64,000 nt of DNA from Thraustochytrium sp. TN22 (GCA_013306675.1 JABLUY010000002.1:248001-312000); one strand, 5' to 3'; shown: positions 54,501 to 63,188, counted from the stretch's first letter. Program-made: numbers and translations. The notes: generated by a model from the letters alone, not told the origin.

Positions 54501-56930
54501 GCAGCGCGCCGTGGCCACGGCCTCGCGCTGCTGGCTCGTCTGCAAGCTGGCCTCCGAGGCGCGAAGGTCTTCAAGCGCCGTTTGCGCGCGGACCCGCTCC
54601 TCGTCCAGCTCGCTCTGGGTCGCCTCGCTCAGTGCCTGCGCCTGCTTGGCCTCGGCGCGGGCGGCCTCGAGCAGCCGCTGCAGCCGCTGTTGCTCCTCGC
54701 GGTGCCTCGCGGCGTCCGCGCTCTGCTTCTCTTCGGCTGCGCGGGCGCGCTCCATGGCGCTCGCGACGGCCTCCTCGGAGGCGTGGTCGTCATTCTCGTC
54801 CTGCTCCGCAAGTTGCCGACGGGCGCTTGCCAGATCGTCAGCCGCGGCGGCGCGCGCGTCCTCTGCAACGCGCAGACGCTCCTCCAGGGTCTCATTCTCG
54901 CCCGCCAATGCGGTCGCCTCGGCCTCCTGCTCCTGCAGGTGCGCGCGCATCTCCTCGCCCTGGTCGCGCGCCTCCTGCAGCTGCTCGCGCAAGCTGGTAA
55001 GTTCGTCCTCGAGCTCCGCGGCGCGCGCCACGGCCGCGCGCCTCTCAGCGACGAGGGCCTCGTCCTGCGCCGCCGTGGCGTGGTCACTGGCGGCGGCGCG
55101 CATCTCGTCGCGTCGTCTCAGGTCGGCGGCCTCCTGTGCCATGTCGCGGGCGTGCTGCTCGGCGCGCTGGCGCGCAGCTCGCTCCTCCTCGAGCTGGTCG
55201 TCCCGGTCTGCAAGAACCGAGTCGAACTTGGCTTGCACGTCGGCGGCGTCTTCGAGGCCGGAAAGCTGCGCGCGGTAGGCGTCAATGTCGTGCTGCAGGC
55301 CGCGCAGCTGCTCTTGCCTCGTCCGCTGCTCCTGTTCCATCCGATTTGTTTCCTGCTGGTGTCTGGCACGGAAGTCGTCGCTGGCATTTTGCAGGCGCGT
55401 GCGTTCTTCGAGAAGCTGGGTGTCGAGATCGCGCAAGGCATTCTGGAAGGCAAGCTCCTTCTGCTCCTTCCGTCGCTCCATCTCGCGGCGACGCTCTTCG
55501 AAGTTCTCGTTCATCTGGTTCAGCATATGCGAGTGATCCTCCTCCTGTCGATCGCGCTCATCTTTGTGTTCGCGTCGCAGACTCTGGAGATTCTCGTTCA
55601 GCTGTGACTCGAGCTGTTGCCTCTTGCGTTCGTGCTCCTTGCGCAGCTCCGCGAGCTCGTTAGCGTGCGCCTCCTTCTCCTCGCGCAGAGCGTCCACGTC
55701 GCCGCCGCCGCTGCTGCTGCCGCTGCCGCCCGAATGGTGCTGCAGCGCGCGCCTGGTGGGCAATTCGCGCTGGGCGCCAGAAGTGCCGAACGGGTGGGGC
55801 ACGACGTCAGGAGCCGGCTCGCTGCGCATGCTCCTACGCCGCCTGCGGTCGTCCTCGGTCTTGGCCTCGTGGCCCCTAAAGTGTCCCGCGCGGGCACCGT
55901 CGGATGTCGGGTCCGGGGAGGAGAAAGCATCTTTGGCGTGGCCGCCGCCGCCGCGGCGGCGGCGGCCGTGGACATGGTCGTCGTAGCTTTCGTCATCGTG
56001 CCCAGACCCATCGTCGTAATCGCCGTCGCCTTCATGGTCGGCCTCCTCGTCGTACTCCACGTGGTGGTGGTCGTGACTGCCGCGACCCCGGCCGGATCGC
56101 ACGAGCCGTTGCTGGCTCGCGTTGCTCGGGCCGAGGAAAGAGGGCTCCCTCCCGGACAGCGCGCTGGCACCGTTGCCCAGGTTTGGGGACGGCGCGCCGC
56201 CGGCATCATCCAGGGAATTCGATGCTGACGGCGTCGCGACATTGTTGTCGCCTATGCCACCGCCGCCACTGCCACTGCCGCGTGCCCTGATATGTGGAAG
56301 AACGGGCTTGGCGTTGAGCGGCTGCAGGCCGCCCCCGGAGGCGCCATTCAAGCTGCCGTCGAGACCGCCATGCGAACCTGCCGCCGCCATGGACCCGGCC
56401 CTCTGGAGGTCGCGTTGGCCGAGGTTGGTGCCGCGGAATTGGCGCAGCGAGTCAGACAGAGGCTCGCTCGCCGCTGCCTTTTGCAAAGACACAATGCGGC
56501 GCACCTCGTCGCTCTCCTTGTTGTGCCTCTCATGATCGTCCTGCGAGATGAAGTTCTGGCGCGACGCGTTGCGCCGGCGCTTCTCCTCCTCGTATAAAGT
56601 GCGGTAGTACGAGTCGCACGGATGGTCCCAGCTCGATTGGCCGTCCGCGAACGAGAAGTAGTAGATCTCGCCAGTATCCAGGGTGCGGCACGGCTTCCAG
56701 TGCTCCGGCAGCGGCGCCTTGAGCCCTTCCCGCGCGATCCAGAGAAACTCGTCGTCCTCCGGAAAGCTCATGCCCAGCCACTTGCCGTAGTCGACGCACT
56801 CCTCGTGCGACGGCATGTAGTTCGGGTCAATCTCCTCCTCCAGCACCACGCTGTCTGAGTTGTTCTGCTGCGGCTGCGGCTGCTGCGCCGCCCCGACGGC
56901 CGCCGCCGCCGCCCCAGGGTTCGCCGCCAT
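51552..56930 (-). CDS. CEP164: CEP164 homologue (basal-body distal-appendage protein)
   Basis: 1,792 residues in one exon (human 1,460). Residues 28-120 match the CEP164 head: VVLEEEIDPNYMPSHEE, FLWIAREGLKAPLPEHWKPC, a WW core GEIYYFSFADGQSSWDHPCD and YYRTLYEEEKRR. About 430 residues of Gly/Ser/His-rich linker follow, then ~1,000 residues of nearly continuous coiled coil and a disordered Pro/His-rich tail with basic end. CEP164 sits on distal appendages of the mother centriole and its WW head recruits TTBK2 to start cilium assembly. The ATG at 56930 is chosen because it precedes the head; an in-frame ATG at 57389 would add 153 Arg/Gly-rich residues. It heads a cluster of WW-only paralogues. 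Confidence 0.92.
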   Translation of the reverse strand: MAANPGAAAAAVGAAQQPQPQQNNSDSVVLEEEIDPNYMPSHEECVDYGKWLGMSFPEDDEFLWIAREGLKAPLPEHWKPCRTLDTGEIYYFSFADGQSSWDHPCDSYYRTLYEEEKRRRNASRQNFISQDDHERHNKESDEVRRIVSLQKAAASEPLSDSLRQFRGTNLGQRDLQRAGSMAAAGSHGGLDGSLNGASGGGLQPLNAKPVLPHIRARGSGSGGGGIGDNNVATPSASNSLDDAGGAPSPNLGNGASALSGREPSFLGPSNASQQRLVRSGRGRGSHDHHHVEYDEEADHEGDGDYDDGSGHDDESYDDHVHGRRRRGGGGHAKDAFSSPDPTSDGARAGHFRGHEAKTEDDRRRRRSMRSEPAPDVVPHPFGTSGAQRELPTRRALQHHSGGSGSSSGGGDVDALREEKEAHANELAELRKEHERKRQQLESQLNENLQSLRREHKDERDRQEEDHSHMLNQMNENFEERRREMERRKEQKELAFQNALRDLDTQLLEERTRLQNASDDFRARHQQETNRMEQEQRTRQEQLRGLQHDIDAYRAQLSGLEDAADVQAKFDSVLADRDDQLEEERAARQRAEQHARDMAQEAADLRRRDEMRAAASDHATAAQDEALVAERRAAVARAAELEDELTSLREQLQEARDQGEEMRAHLQEQEAEATALAGENETLEERLRVAEDARAAAADDLASARRQLAEQDENDDHASEEAVASAMERARAAEEKQSADAARHREEQQRLQRLLEAARAEAKQAQALSEATQSELDEERVRAQTALEDLRASEASLQTSQQREAVATARCTELETSEARRAAQSEEETERNLHELGRQLHAARSELTEARAQARDERVALLNEVDTLKAHLARAETSEGTARREARSREAESNAALEEARARSAALAREVNDLERKHEEARAGQQRAIAEREGLQEALREAERVHMTERAGRDEEIARLRNDLRAAREEAETVRATASSNDEDTAGRLLREIKTLREANAELAELNEQLGADMHEARSDQAHLHAEVQAARAALAGRADESDAGADLARAREEAAALRDERAALQRDLETARDSADGARAKAEKLHAELRGAHAEVDALRSDLDAARQAEIGARAEEAERSSSHALQAQEVVSLQRDAHALRTRLRKVEAEVSHAREAESHALQQVEELSEELASQRAAAGEEKRRLHALESANRQHALRKADLEEEASSLRQELDEARNGLAAQMQTVRSLREQARKADKERQDAIQEVDGLHQQMADLEDAKAAAVAALATAVAKRPRTEDQMAQATQETLDLQQRVRDLQQQLASMQRAREAERQRLDEERRALERERRKVEDHAKEVKRKLLRLEQRLRDQHEGASTPVPERRSGYAGRGSMSEADQAQLLVVWKREADAEREAIASAQDLLQNQQRELEEQRERLTRQQAAWRDLGEGEQSAAIGKVGNVLELQVDEISDALRDLEQKLEWLHGLAEMRDAVADHAARCAADPEDAQARAAFVRALDAYRADHFLLGDAGRAENDDVDDDADDGMDGFTMGPGGDENASFLGNGTAQSRYLHHQHHQHHYHPSSVPEMRHAASASAAPPPRVPLAPGVSSAAAFAYPVYPQSASAPLPYYLPAAPPRQYVLVDEHGQILHEASAPPVVPVPRPRPFRPPSSNSHVENGYQRLDTSIAAASAYAAADSRSASPAPVLREVSVLPEEMRLMETRWSEHQALAQEHSQWLLNFRRDLERVSSVPSLMSTSSVAGSSSNPRRNRLKPRSKSSRYVGRHAHHSSRRSHSRLRPHDRDLETKI

Positions 56931-57508
56931 CTTGTGTCCACGCGGGACGCGTCGCGCCGCCGCTGCTCGCCCGCGCCGCCCGGCCGAGCCCGGCCCCGGC
57001 CGCCCGCCCGCGCCCGCCGCCGCGCCGCCGGCCCTGCCAGCGCCGCCGCGCCCGCTCGCGCCCGCCGCTCGCGCGCCCGCCGCGCCCGCGCCGCGCCGCG
57101 CCGCGCCGCGCCGCCGCCGCCGCCGCGCGCCGTTTCGGGCTCTGCCACTGCACTGGCCGGGCGGGCTCGGGCCGAGTCCGAGTCCGAGCCCGCGCCCGAG
57201 CCCGAGCCAGGGCTCCGTTGCAGCTTGTTGGAGACCCGAGTCAAGAACCCGAACCCCGCCGCTGTGCAGCAGCAGCAAGTCCTTTGCAGGCTGCTCAGGC
57301 TCGGAGCGGGCTCGCTGCCGCCGAGTGGACTGCACGCTCTCGATTCGTATTCTCTTCTTGATTTTGGGTTGCTTTTTTATGCGTGACATGTCACGGTGCA
57401 GCCTGGGGCCTGCGGATAACTATGCAGGATGAGATGCGTCATTGCGTCATCGATGCGAACCCACTGTCAGCTTGGCTTGCTTGCAGAGGTCCGACGCTCG
57501 CTTGGAGC
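56931..57508. other. Spacer between CEP164 and first short paralogue
   Basis: 578 bp, the proximal part extremely GC-rich (GCCGCC/CGCGCC runs, 56960-57140) with GAGCCC/GAGTCC hexamers near 57172-57215. The CEP164 frame stays open through most of it but codes for Arg/Gly/Ala low-complexity. Confidence 0.5.
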
Positions 57509-57907
57509 TCAAAGGCTGGAGGTGGGCTTGGCCTTGGCGAGAGAAGCGTTCTTGGTCTCGAGCCTGCACTTCTTCAGCTTCTCGTACAAGGTGCGAAAGT
57601 GCGTGTCGCACGGGTGGTCCCAGCTCGATTGGCCGTCCGAGAACGAGAAGTAGTAGATCTCGCCAGTATCCAGGGTGCGGCACGGCTTCCAGTGCTCCGG
57701 CAGCGGCGCCTTGAGCCCTTCCCGCGCGATCCAGAGAAAGTCGTCGTCCTCCGGGAAGCTCATTCCCAGCCATTCACCATAGTCGATGCATTCCTCATGC
57801 GTGGGGGTGTAGTTCGGGTCAAACTCCTCCTCGAGCACGACGCTGTCTGCGCCAGCGTCCTCCTGCGAGTGCGCTGTCGTTGCCGTGGACTGCGCTTCCG
57901 AGGCCAT
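57509..57907 (-). CDS. Short CEP164-type WW protein 1
   Basis: 132 residues made almost only of one CEP164 head: SVVLEEEFDPNYTPTHEECIDYGEWLGMSF..., FLWIAREGLKAPLPEHWKPC, GEIYYFSFSDGQSSWDHPC and FRTLYEKLKKCRLE, then a 20-residue tail (NASLAKAKPTSSL). A 99-bp block (57641-57739) is identical to the CEP164 gene (56649-56747), so duplication or gene conversion is recent. Without coiled coils it could compete with or modulate CEP164's WW partner; this is inference. A CTGCG repeat lies 50 bp upstream of its ATG. Confidence 0.82.
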   Translation of the reverse strand: MASEAQSTATTAHSQEDAGADSVVLEEEFDPNYTPTHEECIDYGEWLGMSFPEDDDFLWIAREGLKAPLPEHWKPCRTLDTGEIYYFSFSDGQSSWDHPCDTHFRTLYEKLKKCRLETKNASLAKAKPTSSL

Positions 57908-58319
57908 GCTCGCTGTGCGCCCCCACCGCCGCAACCGCTGCCCCTGTCGATGCCGCTGCGCTGCGCTGCGCTGCGCTGCGCTGCGCTGCGCTGCCGCCAC
58001 CCTCACTGCGCAGCGTTGCGCGCCGCGCCGTGCTGCGCCGTGCTGTGCCGCGCCGCTCTGCCTTCACCCGCCAATTGCAGAATTGCGCGCGCGGCCGCGC
58101 GGCGCCGCAGAGAATGATTGCCGAGCCGCGCTGGTGTGAGTCAGGCCAGACTCGGGTCACGCCGCGGCTCCCGGGTGGGCCAGGCCCGGCTGGCCGGTGA
58201 GGGGTTGGTAGGCTGCGACGGGTTCGAGCGAGTTCGAACTCGAAAGAAAGGCAAGGAGAAGATCATTTGACCGGTAGTTCTCGCCCAGCGGCGATGGTAA
58301 AAGTTAGTTGCCACTCACG
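57908..58319. repeat. Spacer with CTGCG pentanucleotide repeat
   Basis: 412 bp. About eight CTGCG units occupy 57956-57993 immediately upstream of WW protein 1. Nothing else recognised. Confidence 0.7.
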
Positions 58320-59702
58320 TCAGGACCATGAGCGTCCCATGAGCTCAGAAAGCTTGATTCCTCCGCCCCGATCGGAACCGGAGGTCTGTTTGCCGTCGAC
58401 GTCAAGGTCGGGTTTCTGTAGGTCTGGCTCGCCGGCGAGCTCCAAGAGTTTCATCTCGCCGTCGAGCTCTACGAGCTCAAAGGAGAACTCGGAGTCGATG
58501 CTAGGGGAGGTCGGTGCATCCGCTTCGCTGGAGACCAGCACAAAGGGGCCATCGAATGCGCTGCTGGCCTCGTCAGGGCCCGTCTCACTGTCAGGGTGAG
58601 CAAGGTTGCTGCCGGAAGGCAGACCCTCAAGCTCGCTGCGCGGCTGCTCGCAGCCCTCCGCGACACGGGCGGCCGGCCTGGCACCGCGGGCGTCCTCTTT
58701 GGGCATCTCGTCGCCGACAGCGTCCATCTCAGCGGTGTCAACCAGAGGTTCCTTGGCTGCGATAGACGGGCTTAGAACAGTGCGAGACGTCTCGTCAGCG
58801 GTTTGGTTGGTCTTGTCGCGCCGGACCTGCGCGTCGGAGTCGCGGCGAGAAGCGACGAGCCTGCGCTTCTCCTCTTTGTACAGCTCGCGGTAGTACGAGT
58901 CGCATGGGTGGTCCCAGCTCGGCAGATTGACCGCGAAAGAAAAGTAGTAAGTCTCCCCCGTTTTCAGCAAGCGGCACCGCTTCCAATGCTCCGGAAGCGG
59001 CGCCACAGAGCCTTCCCGTGCAATCCAGAGAAGATCTTCGTCGTCCGGAAAGCTCATTCCCAGACGTTTGCCGTACTTTATGCACTCCTCGTATGAAGGA
59101 TGGTAGCTCGGGTTGACCGTGTCTTCAAGTACGATGCTGTCGGTGTCGGCTGCCAAGTTTCGAGGCGCGGTTGCCTCCGGACGGGGAGTCCTTTTCGTCT
59201 CCGGGGGGAATGGGATCTTGCTGGTGCAGGGCTGGGCCAGCGCGCCCGCTCGAGTCTGGCTGTCGGTGGCCGCGGACGCTGCGACGCTGCGCGCCCCCTC
59301 GCTCTCGCCAGCGTCCGAGTCGTCACGCTCGTCGTTGTCGACTTCGACCCGCAAGACAGGTTTCCGGCGAGAGAGGTCCCGCCGGCGCTTCTCCTCCTCG
59401 AACAGCGTGCGGTAGTAAGAGTCGCAAGGGTGATCCCAGCTTGACTGGCCGTCGGAGAAGCAAAAGTAGAAGATCTCGCCCGAATCGAGCGTGCGGCACG
59501 GCTTCCAGTGCTCGGGTAGGGGCGCCTTGAGACTCTCGCGCGCGATCCAGAGGAAGTCCTCGTCCTCCGGAAACCGCATGCCCAGCCACGTGCCGTAGTC
59601 GATGCACTCCGCGTGCGAGGGGCAATAATTCGGGTCGATTTCCTCCTCCAGCACGACGCAGTCCGGCTGCGAGGGCGCCCTCGGGCCCTCCGAGTCCTCC
59701 AT
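58320..59702 (-). CDS. Double CEP164-type WW protein 2
   Basis: 460 residues with two CEP164 heads, at ~14-110 (VVLEEEIDPNYCPSH..., PLPEHWKPCRTLDSGEIFYF, SSWDHPCD) and ~188-285 (IVLEDTVNPSYHPSYEE..., PLPEHWKRCRLLKTGETYYF, NLPSWDHPCD). The second is more diverged. An acidic Ser-rich disordered part follows. Near the C-terminus AFDGPFVLV and, 15 residues on, SEFSFELVELDGE form a motif shared with WW protein 3. Two heads on one chain could crosslink partners. The start is the ATG next to the first head; a GTAAGT donor-like site lies 27 bp upstream. Confidence 0.82.
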   Translation of the reverse strand: MEDSEGPRAPSQPDCVVLEEEIDPNYCPSHAECIDYGTWLGMRFPEDEDFLWIARESLKAPLPEHWKPCRTLDSGEIFYFCFSDGQSSWDHPCDSYYRTLFEEEKRRRDLSRRKPVLRVEVDNDERDDSDAGESEGARSVAASAATDSQTRAGALAQPCTSKIPFPPETKRTPRPEATAPRNLAADTDSIVLEDTVNPSYHPSYEECIKYGKRLGMSFPDDEDLLWIAREGSVAPLPEHWKRCRLLKTGETYYFSFAVNLPSWDHPCDSYYRELYKEEKRRLVASRRDSDAQVRRDKTNQTADETSRTVLSPSIAAKEPLVDTAEMDAVGDEMPKEDARGARPAARVAEGCEQPRSELEGLPSGSNLAHPDSETGPDEASSAFDGPFVLVSSEADAPTSPSIDSEFSFELVELDGEMKLLELAGEPDLQKPDLDVDGKQTSGSDRGGGIKLSELMGRSWS

Positions 59703-60353
59703 CTCGTGCGCCCGCTGCCAGTACTTACTTTGTCGGGGTCGTCTTGTGCGGCCGCGCCGGCGCACCGCCGCCGCCGCTACTGCCGCCGCTGCCGCCGGTC
59801 GCGCGCTGCAACGCACCACGCAGCGCAGCGCAGCGCAGCGCAGTGCAGCGCAGCGCAGCCCGGCCGAAACCAGGATTGCGCGTTGCCAGGGCCGCGCCGC
59901 GGGCGGGCGAGAATTTGGCTCTCGCGCGAGATCCGCGCGAAGAAAACGAAGAGGCCGGTCGCCGTTCTCCGGCCGCGGAGCCGAAGAAAAAGATGATGAT
60001 CCGCCGAGGATCTTTCGCGCGTCCTGGAAACGCAACGGCCGGCAGCCAAGACGTCGGCCCACTGACACTGTGCACGGTCAGTAGCCCGGCACGAAAGAGA
60101 ATGTCGGCTGACCAACGGTGTCTCTGGAGGCCTACTACACTACCTGGGAGCGCGAGGCCCTGACGGCAGTGGGAAATGAGGCGGTATCGGCGCGCAAAAA
60201 TAGTTACATAAAGAGTAAGTAAGGAGTAGAGAAGCCTGCAGTGCAAGCCTTGAGCTTGGCAGTGCACCGGTCACTGCAAGCATTGCAAGCACTGCAAGGG
60301 CAGGGCAGTGTGCGTGCGCACATGCGTCTGGGTCGTACTCAGCGTACTCAACG
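59703..60353. repeat. Spacer with CGCAG pentanucleotide repeat
   Basis: 651 bp. A CGCAG run (59819-59859) lies about 120 bp upstream of WW protein 2, mirroring the CTGCG run at WW protein 1 but in the opposite orientation. Lower-GC sequence follows toward the 3' end of WW protein 3. No gene recognised. Confidence 0.6.
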
Positions 60354-61180
60354 TCAAGCCGCGTCGGCGTCAGCGAGTTGCTTGGTTGGGGAGCCTTGGT
60401 CGGCGCGATCGGAGCTCGCGTCCGCGGCCTCATCGCCGTCGAGCTCCAGGAGCTCAAAGGAGGACTCGGACCCGGCGCTCGACGAGACGGCCTTGCCTGT
60501 GTCGCCGCGCCGGAGCAGCACGAAGGAGCCATCGAAGGCGCCCGAGGCCTCGGAGGCGTCGTCCAGGCCGGTCAGGTCATCGGCGGACTCGCCGTCCACC
60601 TCGTCGTCGGCCGCGTCGTCATGCTGGGCGACTTCGGCGGCTGGCGAGCTCTCGTTGCGGGCAGGACTCGCCTTGCTACGTTCCTGCTGCTGGCGGCTGC
60701 CGTCGGCCCGCGCGTCATTTGCCTGCGCACGCGGGGACGCGCTGGGGGAGATGGCTCCCTGGGCCTGCGCAGACGTCGTGGATCCCTGCTTGAGCTCCTC
60801 GTACAGCGTGCGGAAGTACTCATCGCAAGGGTGCTCCCAGCTGGAGCTGCCGTCCGTGAAGCAAAAGTAATACTGCTCGAGGGGCGCAAGGCAATGGCGT
60901 CAGCGTCAGCAACCTCCTGCAGGCGGCGTTGGCGTCGCGCGGAGAGCGCGTGGAAACGTACAATCTCGCCGGTATCCAGCGTGCGGCAGGGCTTCCAGGC
61001 CTCGGGCAGTGGCGCCTGGAGGCCCTCGCGCGCGATCCAGAGCAGCGACTCGTCCTCAGGGAAGCGCATGCCGAGCCAGCGGCCGTAGTCGATGCATTCG
61101 TCCCGCGTCGGCGTGTAGTTCGGGTCCAACTCCTCGTCGAGCACGATGCTGTCCTCGGGCTCCAACCCGCGAACCGCCAT
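60354..61180 (-). CDS. CEP164-type WW protein 3, two exons
   Basis: Exons 61180-60962 and 60872-60354 encode 245 residues. Exon 1 gives MAVRGLEPEDSIVLDEELDP and the head through RTLDTGEI; after an 89-bp phase-0 intron exon 2 continues YYFCFTDGSSSWEHPCDEYFRTLYEEL, completing the WW core. The rest is acidic and disordered. It ends with AFDGSFVLL and SSFELLELDGDE, the same tail motif as WW protein 2. The intron splits the WW core exactly between the Gly-Glu-Ile and the Tyr-Tyr-Phe. No such intron exists in the other three family members of this cluster. Confidence 0.85.
60873..60961 (-). other. Spliceosomal intron of WW protein 3 (89 bp)
   Basis: Minus-strand donor GTACGTTTC and acceptor TCGAGCAG. 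Removing it joins GEI to YYFCF, as expected from the paralogues; unspliced, the frame reads into unrelated Arg-rich sequence. Confidence 0.9.
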
Positions 61181-61458
61181 GGCAGCTGCCGGTCCTCGCC
61201 TCGCTTCGCTCCGCTGCGCCGGGCCGCGCGGGGCCGCGCTGGAGCGCGCTGCCGCTCTCTGCGTGCCTGCCGCCGCTGGCCCTCGCCGCCGCCGCCGCCG
61301 CGAGCCCGCTGCTGCCCTCGCCGCCGCCGCCGCTGCCTCGCTCGCGCGTGCCGAGTTCGCGGTCTGCGACGCGGCCGCGGAAAAGTAGCCGTGGATGACG
61401 TCGTCAATGCTTCCTCCTGGCCCGTCTCACTGTCAGTGCGGCCAAGAAAGTTGAAGAA

Positions 61459-61494
<36 letters not shown>

Positions 61495-61674
61495 GGACGC
61501 AAGCGCAAGTCACCCATTGAGCTTTTTCGTTCTTTGCAGAGAAGATGTATCTTCGTCCCGTCTGGCTGGGCACGGGGACTCTCAGCTGGCTGGCCGCTGG
61601 CTGGCTGGCCGCTGGCACAGGCAGGCTGGCCGGAGCGAAGAACTTGAATAGTTAGTTACCACGTTGAAAGCAAG
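61181..61674. repeat. Spacer with GA microsatellite
   Basis: 494 bp upstream of WW protein 3. It holds GCC-rich runs (61270-61340), a GA dinucleotide repeat (61462-61492) and a GGCTGGC-type repeat (61575-61630). No gene. Confidence 0.6.
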
Positions 61675-62049
61675 TCAGTCGAAGAGATCCTTTGTCTCCT
61701 CGCGGACGCGGTCCTGAGCGCGGATCTCGTCGCGAAGGATCTTTGCGAAGACGGCCATGTCCGAGGTGGCCTCGAGGATCGCAAGGTGCTCGTGCAGCTC
61801 GTAGGCGCGCAGCGCGGCGAGGAAGCGCTGGTGCGTCCAGCCCACGGCGTCCAGCTCTGTCTTGAGGCGCGACTCCACGAGGTGGCGAAAGTCCTCAAAG
61901 ACGTCCAGCGCGTTGTGTGCCAGCTCGCCGCCCTCGTCGCGGTCCAGGGCGCTGAGCTCCTCCCAGCGCTCGCGTACGAGGCCCTCCAGGACGCGCGCCA
62001 CGTCCACCTCCTCGAGCACCGCGTCCACGCGCGCCTCCTCGGCCTCCAT
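61675..62049 (-). CDS. Small helical protein, possibly BART-like (ARL2-binding)
   Basis: 124 residues, all predicted helix. The stretch from GELAHNALDVFEDFRHLVESRLKTEL through FLAALRAYELHEHLAIL to MAVFAKILRDEIRAQDR aligns by eye with the C-terminal half of the BART domain of ARL2BP and CFAP36, which bind ARL2/ARL3 GTPases in ciliary trafficking. The N-terminal part of the domain is shorter than in those proteins, so the assignment is tentative. Setting next to CEP164-type genes and TTLL9 nearby makes a ciliary role attractive but unproven. The ATG is the first one that leaves a compact, non-repetitive protein. Confidence 0.55.
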   Translation of the reverse strand: MEAEEARVDAVLEEVDVARVLEGLVRERWEELSALDRDEGGELAHNALDVFEDFRHLVESRLKTELDAVGWTHQRFLAALRAYELHEHLAILEATSDMAVFAKILRDEIRAQDRVREETKDLFD

Positions 62050-63188
62050 CCTGCAGTGCGGCCGCGGCGGCGGCTTGCAGTGCAGTGGTCTGACAAGCGG
62101 GCAGTGATGATGAAGCCAAGCAAGCAAGCCTCTGAGCCCGGTGCCGGCTGAGCCCGGCTGCCCCCGAGCGAGCCATGGCCGCGTATCCGTTGGCCCATCA
62201 CGCGGCAGCCCACGGCTCGCTCGCGCGCGCCTAGCCTAGTAAGGCACTCTGACACTCTCAGTGCCACGAGCCCGGCACGCTCCGAGCCCGCCGGGCTCAA
62301 GCTGCCCGGGTCGCAACGCCGTCCGACGGCCGAGCGGCCTGCCAGAGGCTCGCTCTGAGGCTGTCCAGAGTTTGCTCGCTCGATGACGCGCGGGCTGCTC
62401 GTAGCGCGGCGCGGCGCCTCGAGTCGACTCGGACAACTGACTGACTGAGCAGCAGCTGACCGCCGCCGCGGTCACGCAGGCGGCACGGGCCCGGGGGGGC
62501 GGTCAGCTTTCAGCCCGCTGTGGCGCCGCGCTCCCTTGCAGAGGCTGTCACGGTGCCTTCGTCGATCGATCGATGGATCGATCGATCGATGGATCGATCG
62601 ATCGATCGATGCTTGCGCTCGATCGAGCGTGGGGGCGGCGGGGGCGAGACCGGGCCGATCGAGCCCGCGGCGTAATCACAGGCCGGGCTTGACCGTGCCT
62701 TGCGCAGCTTCCAACGAAGCAGGGCTGCGCCGCTGCGGCTGCCCGCTCAGTGGCGGATCAGCTCGCTTTCGAGACAGTCGAGTCGAAGGCGCGCTACCAG
62801 CTAACTAACGTTAGCTCGCACGTCTCGTCTCGTCTCGCTCGTCCTGATCAGAGTCGTCTGTCGCTCGTAAGTAAACCTCGTCGCGTGGCGTACGCCAGTT
62901 GACGCTTGTCGTTGATGTGATGTGTGATGTGACGGACACTGGCAGGAAAAGAGAGAGAGGAGAGGGGAGAGACGCGCGGCGGCGGCGTGCAGAACCAATA
63001 CGCGGCGGCGCGCGGCGGCGGCGCGCGGCGGCGGCGGCGCGCGGCGGCGGCCGCGGCGGGCGCGCGGCGGCGGCGGCGCGCGCATAAGCGAGAGCGCGAG
63101 CGCGAGCGCGCGCGCCTGCGAGCGGCCGCGCAGGCCGGCCGGCCGGGCGGGAGCGGGCGCGGCGAAAGCGGCCAAGGCGGCCGAAGCG
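62050..63188. repeat. Divergent upstream region with GATC and GCG repeats
   Basis: 1,139 bp between divergent ATGs. A GATC/ATCG tetranucleotide run fills 62562-62610; a GCG/GGC trinucleotide-rich block fills about 62974-63084, followed by GCGAGC units. Two GTTAG/CTAAC copies sit at 62801-62815. No gene recognised; minus-strand frames across 62801-63940 are antisense of the AMFR-like gene. Confidence 0.6.

Noticed and set aside
53859-55607. Plus-strand frames antisense to the CEP164 coiled coil
   Set aside because: Leu/Ala/Arg-rich sequence is the reverse complement of Glu/Gln/Ala coiled-coil codons.
56931-57389. Longer CEP164 start at ATG 57389
   Set aside because: It adds 153 Arg/Gly-rich residues with no counterpart in the family; the ATG at 56930 sits directly before the conserved head.
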